Assembly: GCA_019217005.1 (NCBI GenBank) | Contig: JAHBNG010000054.1 | Coordinates: forward strand, 26,838 to 90,837 | Length of the DNA stretch: 64,000 bases | Direction: 5' to 3' | Origin: Chloroflexi bacterium TSY | GTDB taxonomy: Bacteria > Chloroflexota > Anaerolineae > Caldilineales > Caldilineaceae | Notes under the pieces: generated by a model | Database searches by the model: none | Seen by the model: only the letters and a program-made list of their open reading frames with translations | What the model was told of the DNA's origin: nothing | Part shown: piece by piece, positions 49,553 through 58,212 of the stretch | How the letters are laid out: each line of letters starts with the position of its first letter | How positions within the stretch are numbered: the stretch's first letter is position 1 | Position numbers and translations under genes: made by a program

Positions 49553-51691
49553 TTATCGCCGAACCAGCGGTAAGAAGATGTTACGTCCGGTATCAACATC
49601 GATTGAAACTGGACGTGCGAAGAGCCCTTCATTATCGTCGGCATAGATGACGATTCGATAGATCCCCCGTTCATCGAAGCCAGGGTATTCGGCCGCATAG
49701 CGGTTGTTGCCTTTTCTTTGCAGCACGATGGTTGGCAAAATAGATGTCTCCTGCGCTATCTCTTCGCCCTCATTTGGGGAGACGTAACTGGGGGAATAGA
49801 TTACCGCCCAGACGTCATCAACTTCTACATCGTCAAGAACCGTTGCTTCGATCACGCCTCGATTGCTCTCAATGCTGGTTGGACCCATTGCTTCGCGAAT
49901 CAATGGAGGCCAACTCTCTTCACTCAACGTCCCTGCGAAGCCAAAGCCACGCTGGGCCGCAATCTCGCCATCGCTTTGTTCATTGGGCACTCCATCCCCG
50001 TCCCCATCCAGCCAAGGTTGTTGGAGCGAATTGGCGGCTTGTGCGGCCGCTCGTGCAGTCTGAAAACTGCTGAAGATGCTTGAGCCTTGCTCTAAGGCAG
50101 GAATGAAATGATCAGAAAAATGGGCACCCTTCTCGGAAGCAAACGCCAGATTTTGATCGTTGGTCGAGGCGACCACGACGCGACCGGCCTTGCTCATCTC
50201 ATTCGGGCCTTGAATGAAGCTGCCAGCATAACACATTTCGATGAAGACGTTGACAGCCAGATCTGGTTTGCTCGCCTCAAGTTCATTCAACCAGCTGTCT
50301 AACTGACTTGGGGCTAACGTTTGACCTTGCGGTTTGTCTAAGTAGAGACCATTGACGACCCCGTGATCCATCAGATAGAGGGTCAGCGGACGGTTTGTTC
50401 CGACTTTGCTGGCTGCCCATTTGGTGATGCCATCGCGTACAGCGGCGGTTGTGGGTGGTCCGTCTACACGAGTGTCTTCTTCGTCATGACTTAAATAGAG
50501 GATGTCCTCATCTGCGTACCCTTGATTTCGAAAGAGTCGATAGACTTCCTCGGTGACATGGTCAATGTTGAGTTGAAGTGGGTCATTCATTTTGACTCGA
50601 CCTCCAACGAGAATCAAAGCCCCTGGCGGAGCATCAGTGGCTAAGGCACGTACCGATAGATTATAAACAGCATCAGATCCAAATAAATTGGCGTCATGAT
50701 TTGTCAAGCGCAGATAAATCGGCCCAGTGGACTTGGCGCGAAATTCGAGCCGCACGCCAACGCTGAACGAATTGTCCTGTGTCTGGTCTGGGTCACTCGC
50801 ACAGTCCGAATAGAGTTCTAACGCTGCATCGGCTCTTGATTGAGACGGGATCTGTGCTTCGAGCAGATAGATGGTATCGACTGTTGCATCGAAGGTGACC
50901 CAATCAACATCATTTTTCTTGTGAAAGGTATGCTCTTGGACGCGACCGTCGGACGGAATCGTTCTTGCCTGTGTACAACTATCGTCAATTTCAAATGCAT
51001 CGGGTGGTGGCAAAGTGGGAGTGGGCGTATTCGTTGGCGTGTTGGTTGGCGTGGGTGTAGGTGAATGAGTTGATGTATTGGTCGGGGTGTTGGTCGGCGT
51101 ATTGGTTGCCGTGTTCGTGGGAGGATTGGTTGGGGTGTTGGTTGGCGTATTCGTGACTGTATTGGTCGGTGTATTGGTTGGCGTGGGTGTGGGTGCAACA
51201 CCAATGCTGAAGTTAAGCGTGAAGTCACCAACTGTATCGTCAATACTAGTGACGATCACAGTGTAGAGTCCACTATCAGGCAATGGTTCGTTGATGAGTT
51301 GGACATCGGCACCAGCGAATGAACTTGTGTCACTGCCCAATTCAGACAAATCAGGGCTTAATAGTCTTAGCTCTAGACGCCGGGCACCTTCAGTCGTTTG
51401 GTTGGTGACCAGTAGCGTTGCTTGCTCCCCACTGTTTCCAATAAACTCGAAGCATTCCTGCTCACCGGCTGAAGGAATGCTGCCAGCTCGTTGACCATCT
51501 CCCTCAAGACGTGGACAACTCGCTTGATAGGCAACGCGCATCTGGTCAGATGCGCGTGTCACGGTGGGGAGCAGTTGGGAGAAAATCATGAGAAACAGGG
51601 CAAGAATCCCCCATCTCAATTTATAGCGGGAGATGGCTTTGATTCCACTGGACAACGGACTTCTCTGTACATAAGTACGTACAAACTGCAT
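49553..51691 (-). CDS. Secreted C13/caspase-fold cysteine protease with PPC-like domain
   Basis: About 712 residues. Signal segment LRWGILALFLMIFSQLLPTVTRA, a PPC-like beta domain, a Thr/Pro/Asn-rich linker (repeats of NTPT), a second PPC-like domain (DVDWVTFDATVDTIYLLEAQ) and a legumain-like catalytic domain. Candidate dyad H443 (LYLMDHGV) and C487 (VFIEMCYAGSF), with the family strand ALILVGGRV. Legumain-type enzymes cut after Asn or Asp; the specificity here is unknown. A final beta domain ends NIFLPLVRR. ATG 51691 is chosen because AGGAGGAAG precedes it by 4 bases, although the frame is open to a TTG at 51712. Upstream on the same strand lies the broken P450 gene. Confidence 0.87.
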   Translation of the reverse strand: MQFVRTYVQRSPLSSGIKAISRYKLRWGILALFLMIFSQLLPTVTRASDQMRVAYQASCPRLEGDGQRAGSIPSAGEQECFEFIGNSGEQATLLVTNQTTEGARRLELRLLSPDLSELGSDTSSFAGADVQLINEPLPDSGLYTVIVTSIDDTVGDFTLNFSIGVAPTPTPTNTPTNTVTNTPTNTPTNPPTNTATNTPTNTPTNTSTHSPTPTPTNTPTNTPTPTLPPPDAFEIDDSCTQARTIPSDGRVQEHTFHKKNDVDWVTFDATVDTIYLLEAQIPSQSRADAALELYSDCASDPDQTQDNSFSVGVRLEFRAKSTGPIYLRLTNHDANLFGSDAVYNLSVRALATDAPPGALILVGGRVKMNDPLQLNIDHVTEEVYRLFRNQGYADEDILYLSHDEEDTRVDGPPTTAAVRDGITKWAASKVGTNRPLTLYLMDHGVVNGLYLDKPQGQTLAPSQLDSWLNELEASKPDLAVNVFIEMCYAGSFIQGPNEMSKAGRVVVASTNDQNLAFASEKGAHFSDHFIPALEQGSSIFSSFQTARAAAQAANSLQQPWLDGDGDGVPNEQSDGEIAAQRGFGFAGTLSEESWPPLIREAMGPTSIESNRGVIEATVLDDVEVDDVWAVIYSPSYVSPNEGEEIAQETSILPTIVLQRKGNNRYAAEYPGFDERGIYRIVIYADDNEGLFARPVSIDVDTGRNIFLPLVRR

Positions 51692-51723
51692 CGGCTTCCT
51701 CCTCAAACTCAATCACAACTGAA

Positions 51724-52177
51724 TTATATATCCCAAATCACGTTCAATGCCTGCGGTTTTCGGAAGACGAGCCCGCGTGGCTTGGCGGCTTGGGACGCGC
51801 GCTCGGTTGTTTCCAGCCGCACGTTTTTGAGGCGCACAAGAATTTGCTCCAGCGCAAAGTGAGCTTCCAGTCGTGCCAGATGTAAGCCCAGGCAGACGTG
51901 TGGTCCTTGCGCAAAGGCCACGTGAGAGCGCAAATTTTGCCGCTCTGGATCGAAGCGATCCGGAGCGGCAAAGACCGTTGGATCGCGGTTGGCCCCTGCC
52001 AGAGAAACCCGCACCAGATCGCTGGCTTTGATCGACGCTTCGCCTAACTGAACGTCGCTTACGGCATAGCGATCGACAACGGCTGCGGCTGGCTCCATGC
52101 GCAGGGATTCTTCGACCACAGCCGGTATGACAGATGGAGCGGAGCATACAGAGGTCAAAAGAGCTGAATCAGTTAGA
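51724..52177 (-). pseudogene. Cytochrome P450, C-terminal part (split by IS)
   Basis: Contains the K-helix ExxR motif (VVEESLRMEPAA), PDRFDPER of the meander region, and the heme-binding loop FAQGPHVCLGLHLARLEA with the axial cysteine. Together with 53670-54437 it forms a full bacterial P450 of about 405 residues. Removing the IS and one TAGA duplication joins ...ALYFLLTDSALLTSV... exactly in frame. A product starting at the internal ATG 52158 would lack oxygen-binding helix I and could not work. Confidence 0.87.
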
Positions 52178-53669
52178 ACTTTACTTTCTGGTAAAAGAAA
52201 AGAGATGAGGGGAGAAATGTGACAAAAAGCGGTTAGCAGTTCATCCTAAAGGTAGAGAACCCAAAAAGGAGGAAGGAATGCTAACCGCGCCAGAAATAAC
52301 TATAGCAGTACTGATGAATGTATTGCAAGTAACGCCGATGGGAACAAACGTAAATGTAATGCGTCTGATGTGGGCAATGCTGAATGGGTCGTTTCTGAAA
52401 AGTCGAGGAGCAATCCATAGCGCATTGAAAGAAAGCGGGTTTGAAGATGAGGAGCTCCGGCGAAGCTTTCGATATGGATCATGGGATATCACAAGTCTGC
52501 TGGGGTCGTGGCAAGAAGAAGTGGAAAGGGGAATGGGAGGCAAAAAAGTTAGAAGGGTACCGAGTGAAAAGCATAGATATCACAGGGTTCTGGCGACCGA
52601 AGCTGCAAGGGAAAGTGAACCGACTCTATAACTCAACGGCTCGTCGGGCATTGCCCGCGCTCATCTTTGGAGTGATGATAAGCTCGGGGGAGATAGGCGG
52701 GAAGCGAGTGCCACTGCTCAAGGCAATCATGAGATGCACGGTTGGAACAAAGGAAAGTGAGTTTCGGAAAAAGCTGCTGAAAGAGACGAAGAAATCACTG
52801 GAGTCAGACGAAGTGGCGGTGGTCGATGCCGGGTTTACAATCAGAGAAATGCTAGAAAGCGGCATAGACCGATTTGTCCTGCGGGAAGCCATTAACTGCA
52901 CAGTGCGCCGCAATGAGTTCCCCAAACGCAAAGGAAAAGGCAGACCACCTGAATATGGTGATATTGTGCGACCGCTCTCTCGCAGCTATAAGGGAAAGCG
53001 ACTCGAGGCTACAACTCCGGACTCGTCTGGTCGCTTTCTCTATAGTGGTCGCCTGATTTGCTATCAAGCATGGCACAATCTCGTCCCCAGAACAACCAAG
53101 GTGGATACAGCCAACCGTACCTACTCGATTTACGTCATTCAGGATCCGGCCTACAACACACCTTTGGTTTTGGCGACCGTTATGACTTTGCAGCCTGAAA
53201 CCATTTATCTTGTCTACCTGGAACGCTGGCCTGTTGAACATCCCCCCTTGGCTTCCAAGCAGATGATTGGCTTACATCGTCAATTTGTTCATGCCGATGA
53301 GGCTTGTTTCCGCTTACCTGAACTGGGGCTGCTTGCTGGCAATCTTCTTTCCCATTTAGCCGCTTCTCTTCCTCCCATACCGACTGGCTACTGGGATCGA
53401 GAGCCTCAATCCACTCCCGGCAGGCTGCGCCGTGTTCTCTCGAGTGCTCTTTTTCCAACTCCTGACCAACTCGACCCTGACTTTCGGAAAAAGGCCTCGG
53501 TTTCACACCATTTCCCTAAAGGCGTTCTCGCTCATCGCCGCCTCAATGCCGCTGCTTAAACTAGCCGAGCACTATTTTTACATTTTATCCCGTTTTTTCA
53601 GGGTGGATTCTTTTTTCCGCCCCTTTCGGTTTGCCCTTTGTCACTCAAGCCTTTACCAGAAAGTAAAGT
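52178..53669 (+). mobile_element. Insertion sequence within the P450 gene
   Basis: 1492 bp. Inverted ends ACTTTACTTTCTGGTAAAAG and ACTTTACTTTCTGGTAAAGG differ at one base. Flanking 4-bp duplication TAGA (52174-52177 and 53670-53673). IS4-like in size and in its transposase triad, but the exact family was not determined. The perfect restoration of the P450 frame shows a simple, recent insertion. Confidence 0.87.
52278..53559 (+). pseudogene. IS4-like DDE transposase in two frames
   Basis: Starts at ATG 52278 after a strong AGGAGGAAGG. The first frame gives MLTAPEITIAVLMNVLQ...SWQEEVERG; the rest (EWEAKKLEGYRVKSIDITGF...) is in the plus 1 frame. The change must fall between about 52520 and 52550, which includes A6 at 52542-52547. 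Catalytic candidates all lie in the second frame: D in KSIDITGF, D in VVVDAGFTIREM, and E in YLERWPVEHPP. The arrangement fits either one lost or gained base or a programmed plus 1 shift used to make the full transposase. A minus 1 slip on the A-run meets TAG at once, so that mechanism is excluded. Confidence 0.78.
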
Positions 53670-54437
53670 TAGAAGAAAATAGAGTGCATTGGCGATCATC
53701 CCTTCGGTTGTCTCAATACCACCGAAGAGCAGCACAGCGGCATTAGAGATGATCTGTTCGTCACTTAACCCTTGTGAAACACCAGCCGCGGCTGCCAGCA
53801 AATTCGAATCTCCTGGGTTTCTCAACGAGGGGAGCAGTCGAGCGCTTAGGGCCGCAAATGCCTCTCGACCCTCTGCAGATACTGGTTCTCCAGCCGTAAC
53901 TCGCGTGACGGCATCGACAATGGCGTCATACAATCCAAGCACCTCGGGGACAGGTACATCCTCCATGCCCAGAGCCGTTATCATTGCTTTTACCGCGACC
54001 GGACCAGCGAAGGCACGGCGTAGTTCGGCATGTCCATTTCTGACAAAGCCATCGATCAACGCACAAATTTGCGCTGCTACTGGTTCACGAAAGCGTGTCT
54101 CGACCGCTCTTTTACGAAACGGTCGTTCGAAAGGGCCACGATGGCGCAAATGTGCATCCCCATCCAGCGATAACATGCTTGGACCCACCACCAGACCAGT
54201 CGAGAAGCCGGGGTGATCTACTGTATAGGTGGTGGCGTCGCGCATCACGCTGACTGCGTCGCCATACCGTGTCACCAACCATGCGTTGACGGCTGGCAAC
54301 CAAGAGACTGGTTCAGATGTGCGTAGTCTGTGAAGAACCGAATGGAGATCTTCTTCTAGTTCAGTAAGCGTGATGCTTGCGCCGATTGGAAATTGTGATT
54401 TCGTGGTCAAATTATTCTCTGGGTAGGTATGAATCAA
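53670..54437 (-). pseudogene. Cytochrome P450, N-terminal part (split by IS)
   Basis: Carries the N-terminal P450 fold (WLVTRYGDAVSVMRDATTY, MLSLDGDAHLRHRGPFERPF) and most of the I helix (AAVLLFGGIETTEGMIANALYFLL), which normally holds the oxygen-activating acid/Thr pair; here ETTE. The likely start is TTG 54437 (MIHTYPENN); no ATG is available in frame. The readable frame runs a further 72 bases into the IS. Heme-binding residues are on the other fragment, so the enzyme is inactive as sequenced. Confidence 0.85.
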
Positions 54438-54555
54438 GATGAAGCTCTTAATTTGTCATCACTAAGAGAGTATGTTACGATAGCATACACGATAAACAAA
54501 TAGTTGGTAAGAAAATCGAGCAGATGCGTTCACCATCAATGCCGCTCTGGATTTT

Positions 54556-54629
54556 GGGCGAGTAGCTCAGCTGGCTAGAGTACCTCGTTTACACCGAGGG
54601 GGTCGGGGGTTCAAGTCCCTCCTCGCCCA
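54556..54629 (+). tRNA. tRNA-Val (anticodon UAC)
   Basis: 74-nt cloverleaf. Acceptor GGGCGAG pairs with CTCGCCC, the anticodon stem is CCTCG/CGAGG with loop TTTACAC, and the T loop is TTCAAGT. Anticodon TAC reads GUA and GUG. The CCA end is not encoded. It lies on the opposite strand to the P450 fragment, with its own terminator. Confidence 0.96.
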
Positions 54630-54654
54630 CTAAAAATAATCTTTACTCGAAAAG

Positions 54655-54700
54655 AAGGTCGGGGTTGCTAACCTTGTCGTAAGTAACCCCGACCTTTTTT
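54655..54700 (+). terminator. Rho-independent terminator after tRNA-Val
   Basis: Stem AAGGTCGGGGTT/AACCCCGACCTT with an 18-base loop, ending in T6. It ends the tRNA transcript. Confidence 0.9.
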
Positions 54701-54888
54701 GTTCTGTTGACCCTATCATCGTCTAATATCTTTCATTTCAGACTGTGATGTAACTTTACTGATTCGCAAAGAACCTCATAATTTGACCAGTATATCAGCT
54801 TCATCTTGATTGTCAATCTCCAAAAAAGCACATACAAAATTGCGCCACCTTTTGACAAGTATACTTCTCTATGTTACAAGTTTTCCGG

Positions 54889-54964
54889 GTGTGTACCACA
54901 AAGTGTGTAATTGGAGTAGGTTCTCTGACTGAGCGATCTCCATTTACACACTTTGGGACACACT
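54889..54964. repeat. 76-bp palindromic repeat, family A
   Basis: Arms GTGTGTACCACAAAGTGTGTAA and TTTACACACTTTGGGACACAC. First of two neighbouring copies in front of the cupin gene. Confidence 0.8.
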
Positions 54965-55002
54965 GTCAGTTTTCCAGATAGATAAATTCCACAAATAAGA
55001 TT

Positions 55003-55079
55003 GGTATTCCAAATTGTGTGTAAATTTGATTTCTCTCCGAGAATCCAAGTAACTTTCACACAATTTGTGGTGTATCACC
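55003..55079. repeat. 77-bp palindromic repeat, family A variant
   Basis: Arms GGTATTCCAAATTGTGTG and CACACAATTTGTGGTGTATCACC; ends 20 bp before the cupin ATG, so it may lie within its leader. Confidence 0.7.
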
Positions 55080-55099
55080 TAAACAATAGGGAGAAGCTC

Positions 55100-55459
55100 A
55101 TGAGCCAAGAAGCTGTATTAAAGGCCAGTGATGCCGTTGTCGAAGAGTTCGATTGGGGCAATTTGCGCTGGTTCACGGGAAACAAGATCGGCAATTCTGA
55201 GACGACAACCGTCGGTCAATGCCTGTTGCAGCCAGGGGTTGAGAATTTTCGTCATTATCATCCGAATTGCGAGGAGATTTTATTGGTGAACCAGGGCAAG
55301 ATCATCCATTCCTTAGGAGAGGAACGGTTTGAGATGGAGGCTGGTGATACGATTGTGGTGCCACCAAATGTCGTTCACAATGCCAAAAATGTAGGGACGG
55401 AAGATGCTCTATTGACAATTATCTTTTCGACGCCAGATCGCCAGACGGTGGCTGTATAA
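55100..55459 (+). CDS. Cupin-domain protein
   Basis: Single small beta-barrel of 119 residues. Cupin motif 1 reads GVENFRHYHPNCEEILLVNQGKIIHSLGEE, with two histidines and a glutamate as metal ligands; motif 2 is GDTIVVPPNVVHNAKNVG with the third histidine. ATG 55100 has AGGGAGA 7 bases upstream; the frame is open further up, but that part is a palindromic repeat. It is followed by two Gfo/Idh oxidoreductases, so a sugar or inositol catabolic unit is plausible. Confidence 0.88.
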   Translation: MSQEAVLKASDAVVEEFDWGNLRWFTGNKIGNSETTTVGQCLLQPGVENFRHYHPNCEEILLVNQGKIIHSLGEERFEMEAGDTIVVPPNVVHNAKNVGTEDALLTIIFSTPDRQTVAV

Positions 55460-55491
55460 TCGATCAGCAAAGAACAAAGGAATTAGGAACC

Positions 55492-56655
55492 ATGAAGACC
55501 TATCGCGTTGCAATTCTCGGCTGTCGTTCCCGTGGCACGGCTGCTGCACGCGCTTACTATAGCCATCCCCGTACGCAGGTTGTTGGACTTTGCGATCTCA
55601 TCGTAGAGCGGTTGAATAAGTTGGGCGATGAGATTGGTGTCTCGGCCCGATTTACGGATCTGGACGAGATGATCCGTCAGGTCGAACCAGATATTGTTGC
55701 GATCCCAACTGCGCCTGCCTTACATTCTCCCTTAGCGGTTCGTGTCCTGGAACATGGCGTCAATATTGATGTAGAGAAGCCCATGGGACTCGACTTGATT
55801 GAAGCAGATGCGGTCATGGACAAGGCGGCGCAGGTCGGCGCACGTGTGGCCGCGCATCATCAATGGCGCTTGAGTGCCTATACCCAAGCCATCAATAAAG
55901 CGTTTCAGGCTGGCAAGATCGGAGAACTACGGTATATCTATGCCAGCGGTAAGGGCTACTACGGCGGCTTTGGCCTGATGGAGATTGGTACTCATTTACT
56001 CACCCACATGATTAAGTTTGGAGGTCATTGTCGCAACGTGGCAGCCCATGCAACGATTCGGGGCAACCCCATTACGCCCCAAGATGTAATGCCCGCACCG
56101 AGAGGAAACGGTACGATTGTAGGGGACTATGTAACAGCGACTCTTCAATTTGATAACCATGTGACCGGTACACTTCTTCAACACCGTTTTGATAGATTGG
56201 ACCTGGATGCACATGTGGTTGAACTCTACGGCACAGAGGGGCGTCTACTTTGGCATCCCCAGGAAGCATGATGGCTGCCGAATCCCCATCTTCTTCCCAA
56301 TGGAAAGCTGGATCAATGACAAACATTGGAACCAATCTACGCAGAGAGCTATGATCGATCGAAGGATCGCGGCGGTGGTTTAGGAGAAGGGGATTACTGG
56401 TTTGTGGATGAATATGTGCGTGCGCTGGACGAGGGGCGGGACCATGAGTGTAGTGGTGAAGAAGGACGCCACGTCATTGAGATCATGATGGGCATCTTCG
56501 AATCAGCTGCATATGGAACACGGGTTGAGCTACCTCAAGCCAACCGCAAACATCCCTTGATGCGCTGGCGAGAAGAGGCGGGTTTGGGACCTCTGGAGCC
56601 GATGCCTGCTCTGGATGCAGATTGGCTGGCCGAGGAAAAGAAACGATATGGATAA
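55492..56655 (+). pseudogene. Gfo/Idh/MocA oxidoreductase with two in-frame TGA codons
   Basis: NAD(P)-dependent sugar-type dehydrogenase. The Rossmann start is YRVAILGCRSRGTAAA, the substrate-binding lysine is in VNIDVEKPMGLDL, and the second domain has GLMEIGTHLLTHMI. The frame stops at TGA 56269-56271 (LLWHPQEA), resumes WLPNPHLLPNGKLDQ, meets TGA 56317-56319, then runs unbroken (QTLEPIYAESYDRSKDRGGG) to 56655. All three parts share one frame and make a normal 387-residue enzyme. Both TGA codons sit where tryptophan would fit, so two TGG to TGA changes are the simplest explanation. No SECIS-like hairpin follows. Confidence 0.8.
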
Positions 56656-56673
56656 AAACAGAGCATGAAAGGC

Positions 56674-56828
56674 GGGGTGGTTCATTTTAGCTGGATAGAT
56701 AGGTTTACACTTTTAGAAACAGAAAGAACGTTTATATTCTCTGATTTCGCCGGTTCTCAGAGAGAAAACGGTCTCATATAGATTTTTGTCTATATATCAA
56801 AAGTGTAAACCTAATTTTGAACCACCCC
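56674..56828. mobile_element. 155-bp miniature element (MITE), copy 3
   Basis: Flanked by the 10-bp repeat CATGAAAGGC, longer than the 8 bp at the other three copies. The duplicated stretch contains the ATG of the next gene, so that start codon exists on both sides of the insert. Confidence 0.92.
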
Positions 56829-56829
56829 C

Positions 56830-57954
56830 ATGAAAGGCCAAGAAACAATTCGAGTGGGTGTCGTTGGTAGCGGTGGGATTGCTCAAAATCAACATATCCC
56901 TGGTTATTTGCGGTGCGAGAATGTCGAAATCACAGCGCTCTGTGACATCAACGAAGAAGTGCTGCATACAACAGGTCATAAGTTCTCGATTCCTCATTTG
57001 ACAACAGATTATCGTGAATTGGTCGAACTTGAGACACTCCACGCCGTCGATGTCTGTACGGCACCCGACTCGCACTATCCCATTGCAATGGCTGCGATTG
57101 AGCAAGGGAAGCATATCTTCTGCGAAAAACCGCTCGCCATGAGCTACCAAGATGCGCGGCGTCTTCATGATGCCGCGAAAGATGCCGGGCTCACTACTGG
57201 CGTGGGGTTTGTTCATCGAGTGACGCCTGCTGCTCGATTGGCGCATCAGCTTCTGTCAGAGGGCGCGCTTGGTGACATCTATCATGTAATGGCCATCTTC
57301 TCCGCGGGCGGTGCGAACTATGCCGCACAGCCCATGCGTTGGCGCAACAGCAAGGCCATTGCTGGCGCTGGGGCACTTTGGGATCTGGGGTCGCACATGA
57401 TTGACATGACTTGCTGGTGGCTCAATCGGAGGATCACGGGCGTCTGTGCCCAAACGCGCATCTTTGTGGAGCAACGTCGATGGCCTGGAAGCGACACGCC
57501 GGTGCAAGTGGATGCTGATGATGCCTCGACTTTTCTGGTGAACTTCGAGGGTGGGGCATTGGGCACGTTCATCAATAGTTTTGTCTTCACGGGGCGGGGT
57601 TTTGACCAGCGAGTGGAGGTCTATGGTAGCAACGGTGCACTGCTTTACAACCAAGCCACGCCGCATGCGCTTCGCGTCTGCGTTGGTGAAGAGATGTTGA
57701 AGCTGAGCGCTGGTTGGGGCATTGGTCGACGCAAAGAGGAGCCATACCCGCTGGTTCCCATTCCAGAGAATTTAAAAGATCGATGGAGTGCCGATGGATC
57801 GTTTCCCCGTACCCTAACGCCCGATTTTATTGCAGCTATTCGAGGTGAAGAGGCGTTTTTGCCTACATTTTATGATGGAATGAAAGTACAAGAAGTGTTG
57901 GATGCTGCGTTATATTCTGCCGAAAAGGCAACATGGGTGAACCTACCACTTTAA
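56830..57954 (+). CDS. Gfo/Idh/MocA-family oxidoreductase
   Basis: 374 residues, intact. Rossmann fold RVGVVGSGGIAQNQHIPGY, then CTAPDSHYPIAMAAIEQGKHIFCEKPLAMS with the catalytic-site lysine (EKP), and a second domain with GGALWDLGSHMIDMTCWWL, including the conserved histidine. Likely oxidises or epimerises a sugar or inositol with NAD(P). The ATG 56830 directly follows the 155-bp element; the original ribosome site in front of the ATG has been pushed 164 bases upstream. Expression may now depend on the inserted DNA. Confidence 0.9.
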   Translation: MKGQETIRVGVVGSGGIAQNQHIPGYLRCENVEITALCDINEEVLHTTGHKFSIPHLTTDYRELVELETLHAVDVCTAPDSHYPIAMAAIEQGKHIFCEKPLAMSYQDARRLHDAAKDAGLTTGVGFVHRVTPAARLAHQLLSEGALGDIYHVMAIFSAGGANYAAQPMRWRNSKAIAGAGALWDLGSHMIDMTCWWLNRRITGVCAQTRIFVEQRRWPGSDTPVQVDADDASTFLVNFEGGALGTFINSFVFTGRGFDQRVEVYGSNGALLYNQATPHALRVCVGEEMLKLSAGWGIGRRKEEPYPLVPIPENLKDRWSADGSFPRTLTPDFIAAIRGEEAFLPTFYDGMKVQEVLDAALYSAEKATWVNLPL

Positions 57955-58133
57955 CTTCAGGTAGCGAATAATCATGGATAAGAAATGGAAGTTATCCATG
58001 ACAGTCCATGATGAACATAGGGCATTGAGTGGTCCAATCCGGGATTGCTCGCCCCGTGGTTATGGCCATCTAAACTTGCTTGGGACCTTGACTGCAAAGT
58101 TCGCGATTACCCTAATGATGAACATTCTCTAGC

Positions 58134-58162
58134 TTGACATATATAGCTTATTGGGTCATACT
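58134..58162 (+). promoter_or_regulatory. Sigma-70-type promoter of the toxin-antitoxin pair
   Basis: TTGACA (58134-58139), 17-base spacer, CATACT (58157-58162). Between it and the antitoxin ATG, GGTA occurs four times at 11-14 base intervals, a possible operator for the antitoxin. Confidence 0.6.
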
Positions 58163-58212
58163 GCCGGTACGGAAAAAGGTATGCATGTGGGTATAAATAT
58201 TGGGGTAACAAG

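Noticed and set aside
52541..52548. Minus 1 ribosomal slippage on the A6 run of the IS4-like transposase
   Set aside because: The minus 1 frame meets TAG within two codons; only a plus 1 change reaches the catalytic frame.
54998..55099. Longer cupin protein starting near 55001
   Set aside because: The extra residues come from a palindromic repeat; ATG 55100 has a good ribosome site.
56269..56319. TGA codons in the Gfo/Idh gene as selenocysteine or as a changed genetic code
   Set aside because: No hairpin follows either codon, the residues fit tryptophan, and other genes in the window stop at TGA.
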